Position numbers and translations under genes: made by a program. From the NCBI GenBank assembly GCA_026386995.1, contig JAPLMO010000011.1:1-19802 (forward strand): 19,802 bases of DNA. Reading direction: 5' to 3'. This DNA comes from Planctomycetota bacterium (GTDB lineage Bacteria > Planctomycetota > Phycisphaerae > FEN-1346). The notes beneath the pieces were generated by a model that saw only the letters and a list, made by a program, of their open reading frames with translations, searched no databases and was not told where the DNA came from. Below are positions 9,601-15,889 of the stretch, one piece after another; position 1 is the first letter of the stretch, and each line of letters starts with the position of its first letter.

Positions 9601-9860
9601 ATGCCGTTGGAAGTTCTGGCATCCTTGTGCATAACAAACCAGTGCGAGCGGCTTCCGGCGAAGAGGGGGGATTCGTTAAGATGCCGAAGGGTGATAACAC
9701 GGCTCAAAACAAGGCTTTCGCCGAGGCGTGCAGGAGGCTTGGCATAGCGGGCGATAAGACGAAAATGCAAAGTCTGCATCGCGAGATCACAAAGCAAAAC
9801 ATGTCCATTGACGATATCGTGAAAACAGGGGAGTCTTTGTTTGGAGGGAGTACCAAGTAA
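6597..9860 (+). CDS. RHS/YD-repeat polymorphic toxin with HINT domain, 5'-truncated
   Basis: 1087 residues are open from GTG 6597; RHS-like reading continues upstream only to a TAG at 6573, so the secretion and N-terminal shell regions are missing. Residues 1-670 are YD repeats (LTYSYDSLRR, AYAYDGLGRL, KYDAAGNM) ending in the conserved core closure GLYTTLYRPYHPTLGDWTGR plus DPKGYVDGMRLYEY. A dockerin-like segment (GDFNGDGIVNSTDA) interrupts the repeats at about 281-348. Residues 672-855 are an Ala/Pro-rich linker. Residues 856-1014 are a HINT protease domain: GCFPAGT, TGNHPFW, then LHTYAVGSSGILVHN. The last 73 residues form a small tip domain (NTAQNKAFAEACRRLGIAGD, then LHREIT). In RHS toxins the tip is the effector released by autoproteolysis. 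Expression is uncertain because the native start is gone. Confidence 0.85.
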   Translation: MTYYLDGQVKTRTDQAGLVLTYSYDSLRRKIGEQVTDWNNGPADDTVQSLGTDYDGLGRVEKVTAYGANALVLNQVQYAFDDMGRLKREYQAHTGEVDPDTTPYVEYTYYAPLNGTVYDKCLRLVSTRYPNGRIVHATYGSSGTVPDALSQLAAFNENDGGTPGNPLAQFAYNGIARMVKETHLAGGTAVMSLDYTSSSGGAAAPYPGIDRYGRIAWQTWKKSDGTPLDRYFYGYDNASNRIWRGERTNLTGLAGRDEAYAYDGLGRLTKAVRGILGNGGSGGSPICPIAGDCAGSGGVPNGQVDSSDQSVWSYWSGDPGSWFQGDFNGDGIVNSTDATLGTDNLNLNTRSVSRTWQWSLDSVGNPGRASLPWLDRWTEYREDAGDGTAWDLVQARSHNKANEIDTNDVHSDTPGNAIAASQGDNWIDPKYDAAGNMSQAPVPGAETTRQHYKFDAWNRLVEVRADSTGTPGTPGAIVATYRHDATGRRIRKLLGTDPVTALDYYHNSGGQIIEVRKGGSEYPLEQYLWSPRYVHAPVMRWRDGNTDGDLEDEGDSTLYYCNDANMNVTALVNTSGTVVERYLYEPYGKVTIYDGSWANPSSTSAVSNEVLFTGHRLDPESGLYTTLYRPYHPTLGDWTGRDPKGYVDGMRLYEYVGSCPLSRMDAMGLEKSLSEAAWDAFRSMWTSNESPTERRKSLARDYEAAAPEPVFVVRVDPNASKVTQFQQKIAAVPVAGNLTSAYNEHAYRNNDVAAQGYLLNAAADACFVLGSGAGGAAAGVRATANVVAATRSAAASKTAAPAAPAEAAEGMAPKPVSTPVSGADMPAGSLRGPAKPTSAPVEGPAAAPTTEPVLQGCFPAGTLIDAGEGPKPIETVCEGEEVWACNPETGRWELKPVVMPMTQHYAGDIVNLTVGDESIEATGNHPFWVVAGPGLAERHPACDVYEQERGLTKKGRWVEARSLCVGDVLCLRNGADATILALSTRHGSMAVYNIVVDGLHTYAVGSSGILVHNKPVRAASGEEGGFVKMPKGDNTAQNKAFAEACRRLGIAGDKTKMQSLHREITKQNMSIDDIVKTGESLFGGSTK
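7429..7640 (+). other. Dockerin-like segment embedded in the RHS repeats
   Basis: Encodes a linker GGSGGSP, then VPNGQVDSSDQSVW and GDFNGDGIVNSTDATLG. The second unit matches the calcium-loop pattern D-x-N-x-D-G-x-V-N of type I dockerins, which in Planctomycetes usually sit at protein C-termini as paired repeats. Here the pair lies between YD repeats of the shell. Confidence 0.65.
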
Positions 9861-10396
9861 TGACCAGAACTTCTATTCGACAATTGAAGCATGCCCTCAA
9901 CGGTCTGGTTGGAACCACCTGTTGGGGGGTGGCCGCTGGGGGGTGTACCGGCTCCCGGTTTAACCTCGATTTCGGCGAGAAACGAAAGCTCCCTGTTGAG
10001 TCGAAGAATGTGCGATTGCCTCTTATTGTAAGGAAGTACCAGGGAGAATTCGGCCTTCAGGTGGGCTGCGCAGCTTGGCGGCTTGACACCAGGCGGAAGT
10101 CGATAACCTCCTCAACGGATTTGTGTTCCCCCGATGGTCCTTTGGTGGCTGGGCTTGAACGTTTGCGGGGCTGTGTGGTCACAAGCGTACAACTTAGCGA
10201 GCCGGGCCTGGATGTGACGATAGAATTCGACAGAAAATATTGGTTGCGAATCTTCTGCGACCAATTTGACTCAGACTGCGACAACTACACCGTATCTCGT
10301 GAGCAACTATACATAGGCGTAGAGGGCCGCTTGCGTGTGTCCGTTAAGGACTATGCTGGTCCAGGGGAATTGGGTTCCCCAACCGCTAAGGAGTAG
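9860..10396 (+). CDS. Putative immunity protein for the RHS toxin tip
   Basis: 178 residues. The ATG shares its A with the TAA of the RHS gene, and a GGAGGGAG site (9843-9850) lies inside the toxin gene's end, so the pair is translationally coupled. No signal peptide or membrane helix is visible, consistent with a cytosolic antitoxin-like role. Residues read FNLDFGEKRKL, CAAWRLDTRRKSI, LERLRGCVVTSVQL, LDVTIEFDRKYWLRIFCDQ. This resembles a family of small proteins (near DUF6188 in style) that I associate with genes downstream of polymorphic toxins. The immunity role is inferred from position and general family resemblance; binding to the tip has not been shown. No active-site motif is seen. 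Confidence 0.65.
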   Translation: MTRTSIRQLKHALNGLVGTTCWGVAAGGCTGSRFNLDFGEKRKLPVESKNVRLPLIVRKYQGEFGLQVGCAAWRLDTRRKSITSSTDLCSPDGPLVAGLERLRGCVVTSVQLSEPGLDVTIEFDRKYWLRIFCDQFDSDCDNYTVSREQLYIGVEGRLRVSVKDYAGPGELGSPTAKE

Positions 10397-10403
10397 AAGT
10401 TAT

Positions 10404-10554
10404 GAGATCGACACCAACGACGTTCACTCCGACGGGCCGGGCAACGCCATTGCCGCATCACAGGGGGACGACTGGATCGACCCGAAGTACGATGCCGCAG
10501 GCAACATGAGCCAGGCGCCCGTGCCGGGGGCGGAGACGACACGCCAGCACTATA
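10404..10554 (+). repeat. Orphan RHS core fragment, copy of 7803-7953
   Basis: The block repeats the RHS gene's own sequence at a constant offset of 2601 bp with four mismatches in about 152 bases. It encodes EIDTNDVHSD through TTRQHYK in the RHS frame but has no start of its own. The left edge follows the immunity stop codon by a few bases; the right edge is cut by the IS element at 10555. Confidence 0.9.
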
Positions 10555-11521
10555 AGAGTGCGTCCCAATACCTTAACTTTTTGTTCCCGGCCAGCCGATG
10601 ACACAGGTGGGAAGGGAGGACCACCTCATGCCACGGACTGCCAAGGAGGAGACTCGATCCAAGCGGCGACGGCGCGAGAACCGCAAGCCGCTGAAACGAC
10701 GGGTCGGCTGGCGCGACGTGCCGGACGAATTCTGGAAGATCCTGGCCCCGCTGGTTCCGGACCATGCGATCAGTCCGAAGGGCGGGCGGCCACCGACGCC
10801 GCATCGCACCATCTTCAACGGCATCCTGTATGTGTTGCGGACGGGGTGCCAATGGAAGATGATGCCGCGGGAATACAGTTCCGGTTCATCGGCCCACCAC
10901 CATTTCCAGGCGTGGGTCCGCTCCGGGGTGTTCCACGAACTGTGGCGGCTGTGCCTGGAGCAGTATGACGACCTGAAGGGCATCGACTGGCAGTGGCAAA
11001 CGGTTGACTCAGTCACGGTTTCGGCCCCGGTAAAGGGGGCGATTGCGTCGGCAAGAACCCGACGGACCGGGCCAAGCTCGGCACCAAACGCCACATCCAG
11101 ACTGATGGCAACGGTATCCCGCTGAATGCGTCGTTGTCGGGAGCCAACGATCATGACAAGACCCAGCTTGCCGGCATGCTGGATCGCCGGGTGGTTGCCC
11201 GGCCCCCGCCGAGAAGAGTCAAGCAGCACCTGTGCTTGGACAAAGGATATGACTACCCCGACATCCGCCGCATGGTGGCCCGACGTGGATACATTCCGCA
11301 CATTCCGTACCGGGGCGAGGAACCCGCCGTACGCAAGCATCCCGGCGGGCAAGCCCACCGCTGGGTCGTGGAGCGAACCAACCGCTGGCACAATCTGTTC
11401 CGTCGGCTCAAGATTCGCTACGAGGTTCATGCAGAAAATTACCTTGGCTTTGTCGAGCTGGCCTGCGCCATTATCTGTTTTCGACGCGCCCGCTCATCAT
11501 GACCGTTTTGGGACGCACTCT
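10555..11521 (+). mobile_element. IS5-like insertion sequence, 967 bp
   Basis: Both ends carry the inverted repeat AGAGTGCGTCCCAA (10555-10568 and its complement ending at 11521), followed by partial similarity. The dinucleotide TA flanks it on both sides (10553-10554 and 11522-11523), consistent with a 2-bp target duplication as in the IS427-type group of IS5. One transposase gene in two overlapping frames fills the element. The left flank is RHS core and the right flank is proS, so the flanks do not rejoin into one gene. Confidence 0.85.
10628..11502 (+). CDS. IS5-family transposase made by -1 frameshift (orfA/orfB)
   Basis: Start ATG 10628 has GGAGG eight bases upstream. Frame A runs 10628-11125 and encodes the N-terminal helix-turn-helix-like insertion domain ([39 protein letters not shown]) up to the first catalytic Asp ([13 protein letters not shown]). 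At 11032-11038 lies A AAG GGG. Slipping back one base there continues in frame B as [19 protein letters not shown] and runs to a stop at 11500-11502 through the second Asp region ([13 protein letters not shown]) and the Glu region ([19 protein letters not shown]). DDE residues are therefore present only in the fused product. Programmed frameshifting at such a heptamer is known in this IS group. A simple inactivating indel is the alternative. Confidence 0.8.
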
Positions 11522-12926
11522 TAGTACGCTTCGCCGGCCCTTTGCCGCAGAGCATGCAGGCGGGGGCGTCTTCGGCAGTGGCAGGGAGGAGGCGGATCGT
11601 GGCCTTGGTCTTGTCGCTTATGCGCTTCTCGCACTCGCGGCTGCCGCACCAGGGGGCCACGACGAACCCGGGCTTCTCCTTGATCGCCTTCTTGAAGTCG
11701 TCGTACGACTCGACGGTGACGAAACTCGCCTCCAGCCGCTCCTTCGCGCGCTTAAAGAGCGCGGCCTGGATATCCTCGAGCATCACGGGCAGTTCGTGGA
11801 CAAGCGATTCCTGCGGCATGGGTTTCTTTTCGCCCGTGTCGCGGCGGACCACGATTACCTGGCCCTGAGCGAGGTCCTTCGGCCCCAGTTCGATGCGGAT
11901 GGGCACCCCTTTCAGTTCCCACTCGTTGAACTTCCAGCCGGGCGAGACGTTGTCGCGCTCGTCCAGGCGTACGCGCACACGGTCTTCCAGCGGCTCGGTG
12001 ATGCGGTAGGCCGCCTGCATAATTGCGGCGTTGTCGGCCTCGGCCTTCAGGATGGGGACGATCACCACCTCGATGGGCGCGAGTTTCGGCGGCAGCACCA
12101 GGCCGGCGTCGTCGGAGTGGCTCATGATGAGTGCCCCGATGAGCCGCGTGGAGACGCCCCAACTGGTCGCGTAGACATATTCGAGTTGCTTATCGCGGTT
12201 CTGGAACTGGACGTCGAACGCCTTGGCGAAGTTCTGGCCCAGGTAATGGCTCGTCCCCGCCTGTAGCGCCTTGCCGTCCTGCATCAGGGCCTCGATGGTG
12301 TAGGTCGTGACGGCGCCGGGGAACTTCTGGCCCTCGCTCTTGCGGCCGGCCAGGACGGGCATGGCCATCCACTCTTCGGCGAACTTGCGGTAGATGGCGA
12401 GCATGCGTTCGGCCTCTTCGACCGCCTCCTTCTCGGTGGCGTGGGCGGTGTGGCCCTCCTGCCAGAGGAACTCGGCTGTGCGCAGGAAGAGGCGCGTCCG
12501 CATCTCCCACCGCACGACGTTGGCCCACTGGTTGTAGAGGAGCGGGAGGTCGCGCCACGAGTGGATCCACTTTTTGTACATCGCCCAGATGATCGTTTCG
12601 GAGGTCGGGCGGATGACGAGCGGCTCCTCCAGCAGTTTGCCGCCGCCGTGCGTGACGACCGCGCATTCCGGCGCGAAGCCCTCGACGTGCTCCGCCTCTT
12701 TCTTCAGGAACGATTCCGGGATGAGCAGCGGAAAGTAGCAGTTCGAGTGCCCGGTGGCCTTGAACATGTCGTCCAAGGCACGCTGCATGCGTTCCCAGAT
12801 GGCGTATCCCCAGGGTCGGATGACCATGCACCCCTTGACGGGAGCGTAATCGGCCATCTCGGCCCTCATTACGATGTCGATGTACCACTGGTTGTAGTCG
12901 TCGCTGCGTTTGGTCAGTTTAGCCAC
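11439..12926 (-). CDS. proS: Prolyl-tRNA synthetase (archaeal/eukaryal type), native C-terminal tail lost
   Basis: Charges tRNA-Pro with proline. GTG at 12926 is preferred because an AGGAGT site lies nine bases upstream and the protein then begins [14 protein letters not shown] as in family members. Class II motifs are visible: motif 1 from residue 32 ([17 protein letters not shown]), RPTSET at 106-111, motif 2 around 139-162 ([20 protein letters not shown]) and motif 3 ([20 protein letters not shown]). The anticodon-binding domain and a four-cysteine C-terminal domain (WCGSREC and CMLCGK) follow. Native sequence ends at residue 468 (AKRT). The final 27 residues are read from the antisense strand of the IS element to a stop at 11439. 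The short tail normally ending in a conserved Tyr is missing. Confidence 0.9.
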   Translation of the reverse strand: MAKLTKRSDDYNQWYIDIVMRAEMADYAPVKGCMVIRPWGYAIWERMQRALDDMFKATGHSNCYFPLLIPESFLKKEAEHVEGFAPECAVVTHGGGKLLEEPLVIRPTSETIIWAMYKKWIHSWRDLPLLYNQWANVVRWEMRTRLFLRTAEFLWQEGHTAHATEKEAVEEAERMLAIYRKFAEEWMAMPVLAGRKSEGQKFPGAVTTYTIEALMQDGKALQAGTSHYLGQNFAKAFDVQFQNRDKQLEYVYATSWGVSTRLIGALIMSHSDDAGLVLPPKLAPIEVVIVPILKAEADNAAIMQAAYRITEPLEDRVRVRLDERDNVSPGWKFNEWELKGVPIRIELGPKDLAQGQVIVVRRDTGEKKPMPQESLVHELPVMLEDIQAALFKRAKERLEASFVTVESYDDFKKAIKEKPGFVVAPWCGSRECEKRISDKTKATIRLLPATAEDAPACMLCGKGPAKRTKSASQNGHDERARRKQIMAQASSTKPR

Positions 12927-13204
12927 GTGCTGCGGACTCCTTTCGTTAGTGCGGCCAGGGATTCTACGGCAAATCCGCCGCAATGGCAACGGTTTCGCGG
13001 CCGGCGATCGCTTACGAAGGGGTCAGGAGCCCTATCTGTAAGGCTCCTGACCCCTTCCCCCCGCGCCAAGACGGCTTCCGCGGCGATACCCCCGCCGCAA
13101 TACTGTCGCGGGGAATTTTCGGTTCATTTTCTCCGATTTCTTTCCGATAACCAATATAGCACCCGGCATTGGGATGGAGCCCCTGCACGGAGAGATTGTC
13201 ACCC
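12927..13204. other. Divergent promoter interval between proS and the CBM48 gene
   Basis: 278 bp between two divergently transcribed starts. It holds a perfect long hairpin (13017-13056) and an AT-richer patch around 13110-13165. TATAGC on plus and TATATT on minus near 13155 are weak -10 candidates without convincing -35 partners. Confidence 0.4.
13017..13056. repeat. Perfect 15-bp inverted repeat (REP-like hairpin)
   Basis: AAGGGGTCAGGAGCC at 13017-13031 is exactly complementary to 13042-13056 with a 10-nt loop. There is no T-tract, so it is not a standard terminator. It sits between divergent genes, a common location for REP-type palindromes. Confidence 0.85.
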
Positions 13205-13552
13205 ATGGTGCACGTCGACGAAACGGGGAAAACCACCTTCTATTTCCGTCATGCGACGGACGGGCCGGTCTTTATTGTCGGGGACTTCTGCCAGTGGCAG
13301 CAGGATCACCTGCCGATGCGCCGCATCGCGCCGCACGAATGGATGCTCATGCTGCGCCTCCCCCCCGGCACGTACGAGTTCCGCTATCTGGTCGGCGGCA
13401 ACTGGTTCACCGACTACGCGTCGTTCGGCGTCAACAAGAACATGTTCGGGCACTATAACTCGGTGCTTCGGGTCCCGAAGGTGCGTCCGGCGGTGCAGGA
13501 GCCGGTCCGCGTGCGGAAGGACAGGACCGGCCGCCTTGCGGCATCGGCATAA
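13205..13552 (+). CDS. Small CBM48/AMPK-type glycogen-binding domain protein
   Basis: 115 residues from ATG 13205; GGAGA lies about 11 bases upstream. The protein is almost entirely one beta-sandwich domain: KTTFYFRHATDGPVFIVGDF, then CQW in place of the usual N-G-W, PHEWMLMLRLPPGTYEFRYL and VGGNWFTDYASFGVNKNMFG. This is the family 48 carbohydrate-binding / isoamylase N-domain fold that binds alpha-1,4 glucans, with the conserved P-G-x-Y-E-F-R-Y strand. The C-terminus is a basic tail (VRVRKDRTGR). There is no signal peptide, so it is probably cytosolic and may associate with glycogen or a partner enzyme. It stands alone, followed by its own terminator. Confidence 0.85.
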   Translation: MVHVDETGKTTFYFRHATDGPVFIVGDFCQWQQDHLPMRRIAPHEWMLMLRLPPGTYEFRYLVGGNWFTDYASFGVNKNMFGHYNSVLRVPKVRPAVQEPVRVRKDRTGRLAASA

Positions 13553-13601
13553 TATTCCCGGAGGGGAATGACGTAATAATCACCCGGGTTGCGGGGCTGA
13601 G

Positions 13602-13637
13602 TTGGCCACAGGTGACAAGCCTGTGGCCAATCTTTTT
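13602..13637 (+). terminator. Rho-independent terminator after the CBM48 gene
   Basis: TTGGCCACAGG (13602-13612), a 7-nt loop, then the exact complement (13620-13630), followed by TCTTTTT. Lies 50 bp after the stop codon. Confidence 0.85.
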
Positions 13638-13672
13638 GGCCGACCCGGCGACCCGGCGACCTCGCCCCCGAA

Positions 13673-13704
13673 TTGCGCGGCGGGTCTCCTGACCCGCCGC
13701 GCAA
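13673..13704. repeat. Perfect 14-bp hairpin
   Basis: TTGCGCGGCGGGTC at 13673-13686, loop TCCT, exact complement at 13691-13704. No T-tract follows. Confidence 0.85.
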
Positions 13705-13909
13705 ACCCTGGGTCGCCGGCTAAATGTGCCACGGGCTTTTGACGTTTTCCGGTTCCTGCCGTTTTGGCAGCGAACGTAAGTCGCGTTTTTGCAGAAACAC
13801 TTACGTCAATTATTAGAGCGGCGCACCCCCTTTTGGGGGGTCCGAAAAGGCAAAAACGGCCTTGGCGCTAGCGCCAGAGGGGGTGGCGCGTCAAAATGTT
13901 AAGATGGGT

Positions 13910-13984
13910 AAATCAGGGACAGCGCCGGTCGGTTTCGCGGGGCGGGGCCGGGGGGCCGGGCGGCGTTGGCGCTGTCCCTGATTT
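13910..13984. repeat. 17-bp inverted repeat with GC-rich 41-nt loop
   Basis: AAATCAGGGACAGCGCC at 13910-13926 is exactly complementary to 13968-13984. The intervening sequence is extremely G-rich. Confidence 0.85.
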
Positions 13985-14015
13985 CGGGTGGTTCGGCCCC
14001 CCCGGCGGCCTCAGG

Positions 14016-14034
14016 GACTGCCATTTTGGCAGTC
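14016..14034. promoter_or_regulatory. Operator-like palindrome
   Basis: GACTGCCA, spacer TTT, TGGCAGTC: perfect 8-bp arms. A related CTGCC-N5-GGCAG lies at 13756-13770. It has regulator-binding geometry but no gene start nearby, so the role is unknown. Confidence 0.4.
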
Positions 14035-14142
14035 GGCAGGAGAGCGCGACAAGAACCTCACGCCGCAGAGGCGGGAACGGGGAACCCGCCAGAGGCCTGG
14101 CGGCCAAGTTTGGGAACTTGCCTTTTGGCGGGCGGAGAGACC

Positions 14143-14523
14143 TTACGCCTTCTTTATCTCGCGGAAAACGGGGGCCTGATCCAGGGTAAAGACCACGACC
14201 TCTTCGCCGGTGGCGGTGCTGATGTCGTGGTGCAGGCTCAGCACTTTGACGCCGGTGGCCTCCTGGACCAGGGCCTCCATGGTCGGCCGCGCAGTCTCGA
14301 TCAGATGGGTCCGCACCTGTTTCAAGAGGTCGCGGCCCTTCTCGCCCGGGAGGGACGCGACCAGGTGCTGTTCGGCGGCGCTCAGGATGCCCTGGAGCCG
14401 GATCACGAGAAAGTCGCCGATGAGGTGGACGTGGATGTCCTTGGGTCCCCGGCCCATGTAGTCCTGCTCAAAGCGGCTGACCCCCTTGCAGATGGCGGCC
14501 TCGATCTCTCCCTGTGTTTTCAT
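14143..14523 (-). CDS. DUF2294 (MpsC-like) family protein, paralogue 1
   Basis: 126 residues from ATG 14523, with GAGG five bases upstream. The whole protein matches the DUF2294 pattern: an N-terminal helix (KTQGEIEAAICKGVSRFEQD), the signature YMGRGPKDIHVHLIGDFLVI, RLQGILSAAEQHL, a helix with LLKQVRTHLIETARPTMEAL, and the closing strands TGVKVLSLHHDISTATGEEV with VFTLD. Family members are small soluble proteins linked by name to the staphylococcal MpsABC membrane-potential system, but their biochemical role is poorly known. It is transcribed leftward, divergent from the PEP-CTERM gene. A paralogue lies at 18049. It does not carry the shared leader module. Confidence 0.85.
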   Translation of the reverse strand: MKTQGEIEAAICKGVSRFEQDYMGRGPKDIHVHLIGDFLVIRLQGILSAAEQHLVASLPGEKGRDLLKQVRTHLIETARPTMEALVQEATGVKVLSLHHDISTATGEEVVVFTLDQAPVFREIKKA

Positions 14524-14616
14524 AGCGACCTCGAATGTGCCCTGATTCCCGGCCGGCGGCCCGCGCGGGCAATAGCCTGTATATGCCGGCAGAACAGGCA
14601 TCCTCGGCTACCGGAC

Positions 14617-14622
14617 AGTATA
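14617..14622 (-). promoter_or_regulatory. Possible -10 element for the DUF2294 gene
   Basis: Minus-strand TATACT about 95 nt upstream of the ATG, in the AT-rich stretch between divergent genes. No good -35 hexamer at 16-18 bp, so confidence is low. Confidence 0.3.
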
Positions 14623-14666
14623 CAACATAATGTGCGGGGGGGAGAAGAAATATTTCAAGAATTTTT

Positions 14667-14695
14667 TTGCTTTTGCCCGTCCGCGCGTGTATAAT
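14667..14695 (+). promoter_or_regulatory. Sigma70 promoter of leader 1
   Basis: TTGCTT (14667-14672), 17-bp spacer, TATAAT (14690-14695). The region upstream is AT-rich (a T-tract and TATTT). It is the counterpart of two other promoters in this window with the same -35 and spacing. Confidence 0.85.
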
Positions 14696-14701
14696 ACATC
14701 C

Positions 14702-14846
14702 TACTTGGATCGAGGGGGAACATGATAGGTCCTCTCCAAGTCGGAAGACTAGACAAAGGGCAGCCCTGTCGTACAGGGCGGCCTGTTGCCGGGTAAGCCG
14801 ATGTGGTTCAGCACCCTCGGGTGTTTAACCGCGTCGGCTTTTCTTA
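14702..14846 (+). ncRNA. Structured leader RNA, copy 1 (upstream of PEP-CTERM gene)
   Basis: About 145 nt from the predicted transcription start to a terminator-like end. A 5' hairpin pairs ACTTGGA (14703-14709) with 14735-14741, and GAGG with CCTC inside it. The next block AGTCGGAAGACT can fold with a GGAA loop; its first bases overlap the 5' hairpin. GGGCAGCCC begins at 14758. CCCTG/CAGGG closes a 5-nt loop there, and GGGC pairs with GCCT outside a two-by-two internal loop. Thirty-seven bases after the start of that block begins AAGCCGA, the 5' arm of the last hairpin. No class known to me fits, so cis-regulator versus free small RNA is unresolved. Confidence 0.7.
14795..14846 (+). terminator. 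Terminator-like hairpin closing leader 1
   Basis: 14-bp outer stem AAGCCGATGTGGTT / AACCGCGTCGGCTT (14795-14808 with 14827-14840, two G-U pairs), inner stem CACCC/GGGTG, then TTTTCTT. It ends about 65 nt before the PEP-CTERM start codon. Confidence 0.8.
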
Positions 14847-14851
14847 TTTCC

Positions 14852-14877
14852 GGTGGTGCGGGAAGGCCGCAACCACC
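14852..14877 (+). promoter_or_regulatory. Second small hairpin after terminator 1
   Basis: GGTGGT-GCGG, 5-nt loop, CCGC, bulged A, ACCACC. The same shape (shorter, same loop length and bulge) follows terminator 3 at 18013-18032. No U-tract. It lies just upstream of the ribosome site. Confidence 0.5.
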
Positions 14878-14911
14878 ACGTTGTCAGTAACTTTTTAGAG
14901 GGAGACTTAGA

Positions 14912-15715
14912 ATGAACCGCAAGTGCTTGATTCTCGCGGCCATCGTGGCATTACCACTTCTTGCTGCCAGTCAGTCCTACGCCAGTCCGATTAACCTCGG
15001 AACGGCGGGCAATTTCGTGATTCTGGGAAAATCAGGAATCTCAACCAGTGGAGGCTCAGCCGTTGGAGATATTGGAGTCAGCCCGATCGCTGCGACTGCC
15101 ATCACCGGATTCTCGTTAACACTGGCTCCCGGGGGTACATTTTCGACATCAGCCCTGGTGACCGGAAAAGTCTATGCGGCCGACTACTCGCCCCCTACTC
15201 CAACGTATATGACTGCGGCTATAAGCGCCATGGAAGCCGCATACACCGTCGCCGCCGGGCTGGGGCCTGTCACCATTGCCGAGATGGGATCGGGAAATAT
15301 CGGCGGGCTGACCATCACCCCCGGCATCTACAAATGGACAACCGGAGTTATCATACCGACGGATGTCACCCTTTCGGGCAACGCAAATGACACCTGGGTT
15401 TTCCAGATAACGCAAACGCTCGATATCAGTTCCGGCAAGAAGGTTATCCTGAGCGGCGGTGCGCTGGCCGACAACATCATCTGGCAGGTCGCCGGCCAAA
15501 CGACCCTTGGAACGACGTCTCAATTCAAGGGAACTATCTTGGATCAAGCCGCGATTGTGATAAACACCGGCGCAGCGCTGGATGGCAGGGCACTCTCGCA
15601 GACCGCCGTTACATTAAACGGCTCTGTTACACCGGAACCGTGCACCCTCCTGCTGATCGGGTCCGGGCTGGCGGGCCTGTTTGCCGCCAGGAGAAGGTCC
15701 CGCTGCGCGGCCTGA
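14912..15715 (+). CDS. DUF3494 ice-binding-like protein with PEP-CTERM sorting signal
   Basis: 267 residues. ATG 14912 follows AGAGGGAG. Residues 1-24 are a signal peptide ending SQSYA. Residues about 26-235 match the DUF3494 beta-solenoid fold of ice-binding and adhesin proteins: INLGTAGNFVILGKSGIST, then GGSAVGDIGVSP, LTITPGIYKW, LSGNANDTWVFQI, DNIIWQVAG and LDGRALSQTAVTLNG. The C-terminus has a PEP-CTERM tail: TPEPCTLLLIGSGLAGLF followed by AARRRSR, i.e. motif, hydrophobic helix, basic end. In the exosortase system such proteins are cleaved and moved to the surface or matrix. DUF3494 proteins are not always antifreeze proteins; many are surface adhesion or matrix proteins. It is the first of three genes downstream of the shared leader. 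Confidence 0.9.
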   Translation: MNRKCLILAAIVALPLLAASQSYASPINLGTAGNFVILGKSGISTSGGSAVGDIGVSPIAATAITGFSLTLAPGGTFSTSALVTGKVYAADYSPPTPTYMTAAISAMEAAYTVAAGLGPVTIAEMGSGNIGGLTITPGIYKWTTGVIIPTDVTLSGNANDTWVFQITQTLDISSGKKVILSGGALADNIIWQVAGQTTLGTTSQFKGTILDQAAIVINTGAALDGRALSQTAVTLNGSVTPEPCTLLLIGSGLAGLFAARRRSRCAA

Positions 15716-15739
15716 CAAGGGCAGCACACAGGTTATCCG

Positions 15740-15781
15740 CCGACGGGCGCGCCGCTGACGCGGGTCGCGCCCGTCGGTTTT
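15740..15781 (+). terminator. Rho-independent terminator after the PEP-CTERM gene
   Basis: CCGACGGGCGCG (15740-15751) pairs exactly with 15766-15777 around a 14-nt loop, followed by TTTT. It begins 25 bp after the stop codon. Confidence 0.75.
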
Positions 15782-15889
15782 GTGTCGCCGCGCAGCGCCG
15801 TGCATCGCGCAGCGACGGCCGCGGCCGACACGGGCTACGGCCTGCCCGTAGCAACGGATCAGGAGTCCTCCGTCCCCAGAGGCCACCGC

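Larger units (their letters stand above)
13553..14142. other. 590-bp gene-free region packed with inverted repeats
   Basis: No frame has protein-like composition. Beyond the terminator it contains a 14-bp hairpin at 13673-13704, ACGTAAGT and its complement (about 13775-13807), the palindrome TGGCGCTAGCGCCA at 13863-13876, a 17-bp inverted repeat at 13910-13984, and operator-like palindromes at 13756-13770 and 14016-14034. It may be a repeat landing area or decayed DNA between the CBM48 gene and the convergent DUF2294 gene. Confidence 0.6.

Noticed and set aside
10335..10601. Independent small protein at 10335-10601
   Set aside because: The frame is antisense-free but simply joins the immunity gene's other frame to the orphan RHS repeat and the IS end; it has no start signal of its own.
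12441..13571. Plus-strand ORF across proS start and the CBM48 gene
   Set aside because: It is antisense to proS and out of frame with the CBM48 protein; it has no recognisable domain and a shadow-like composition.
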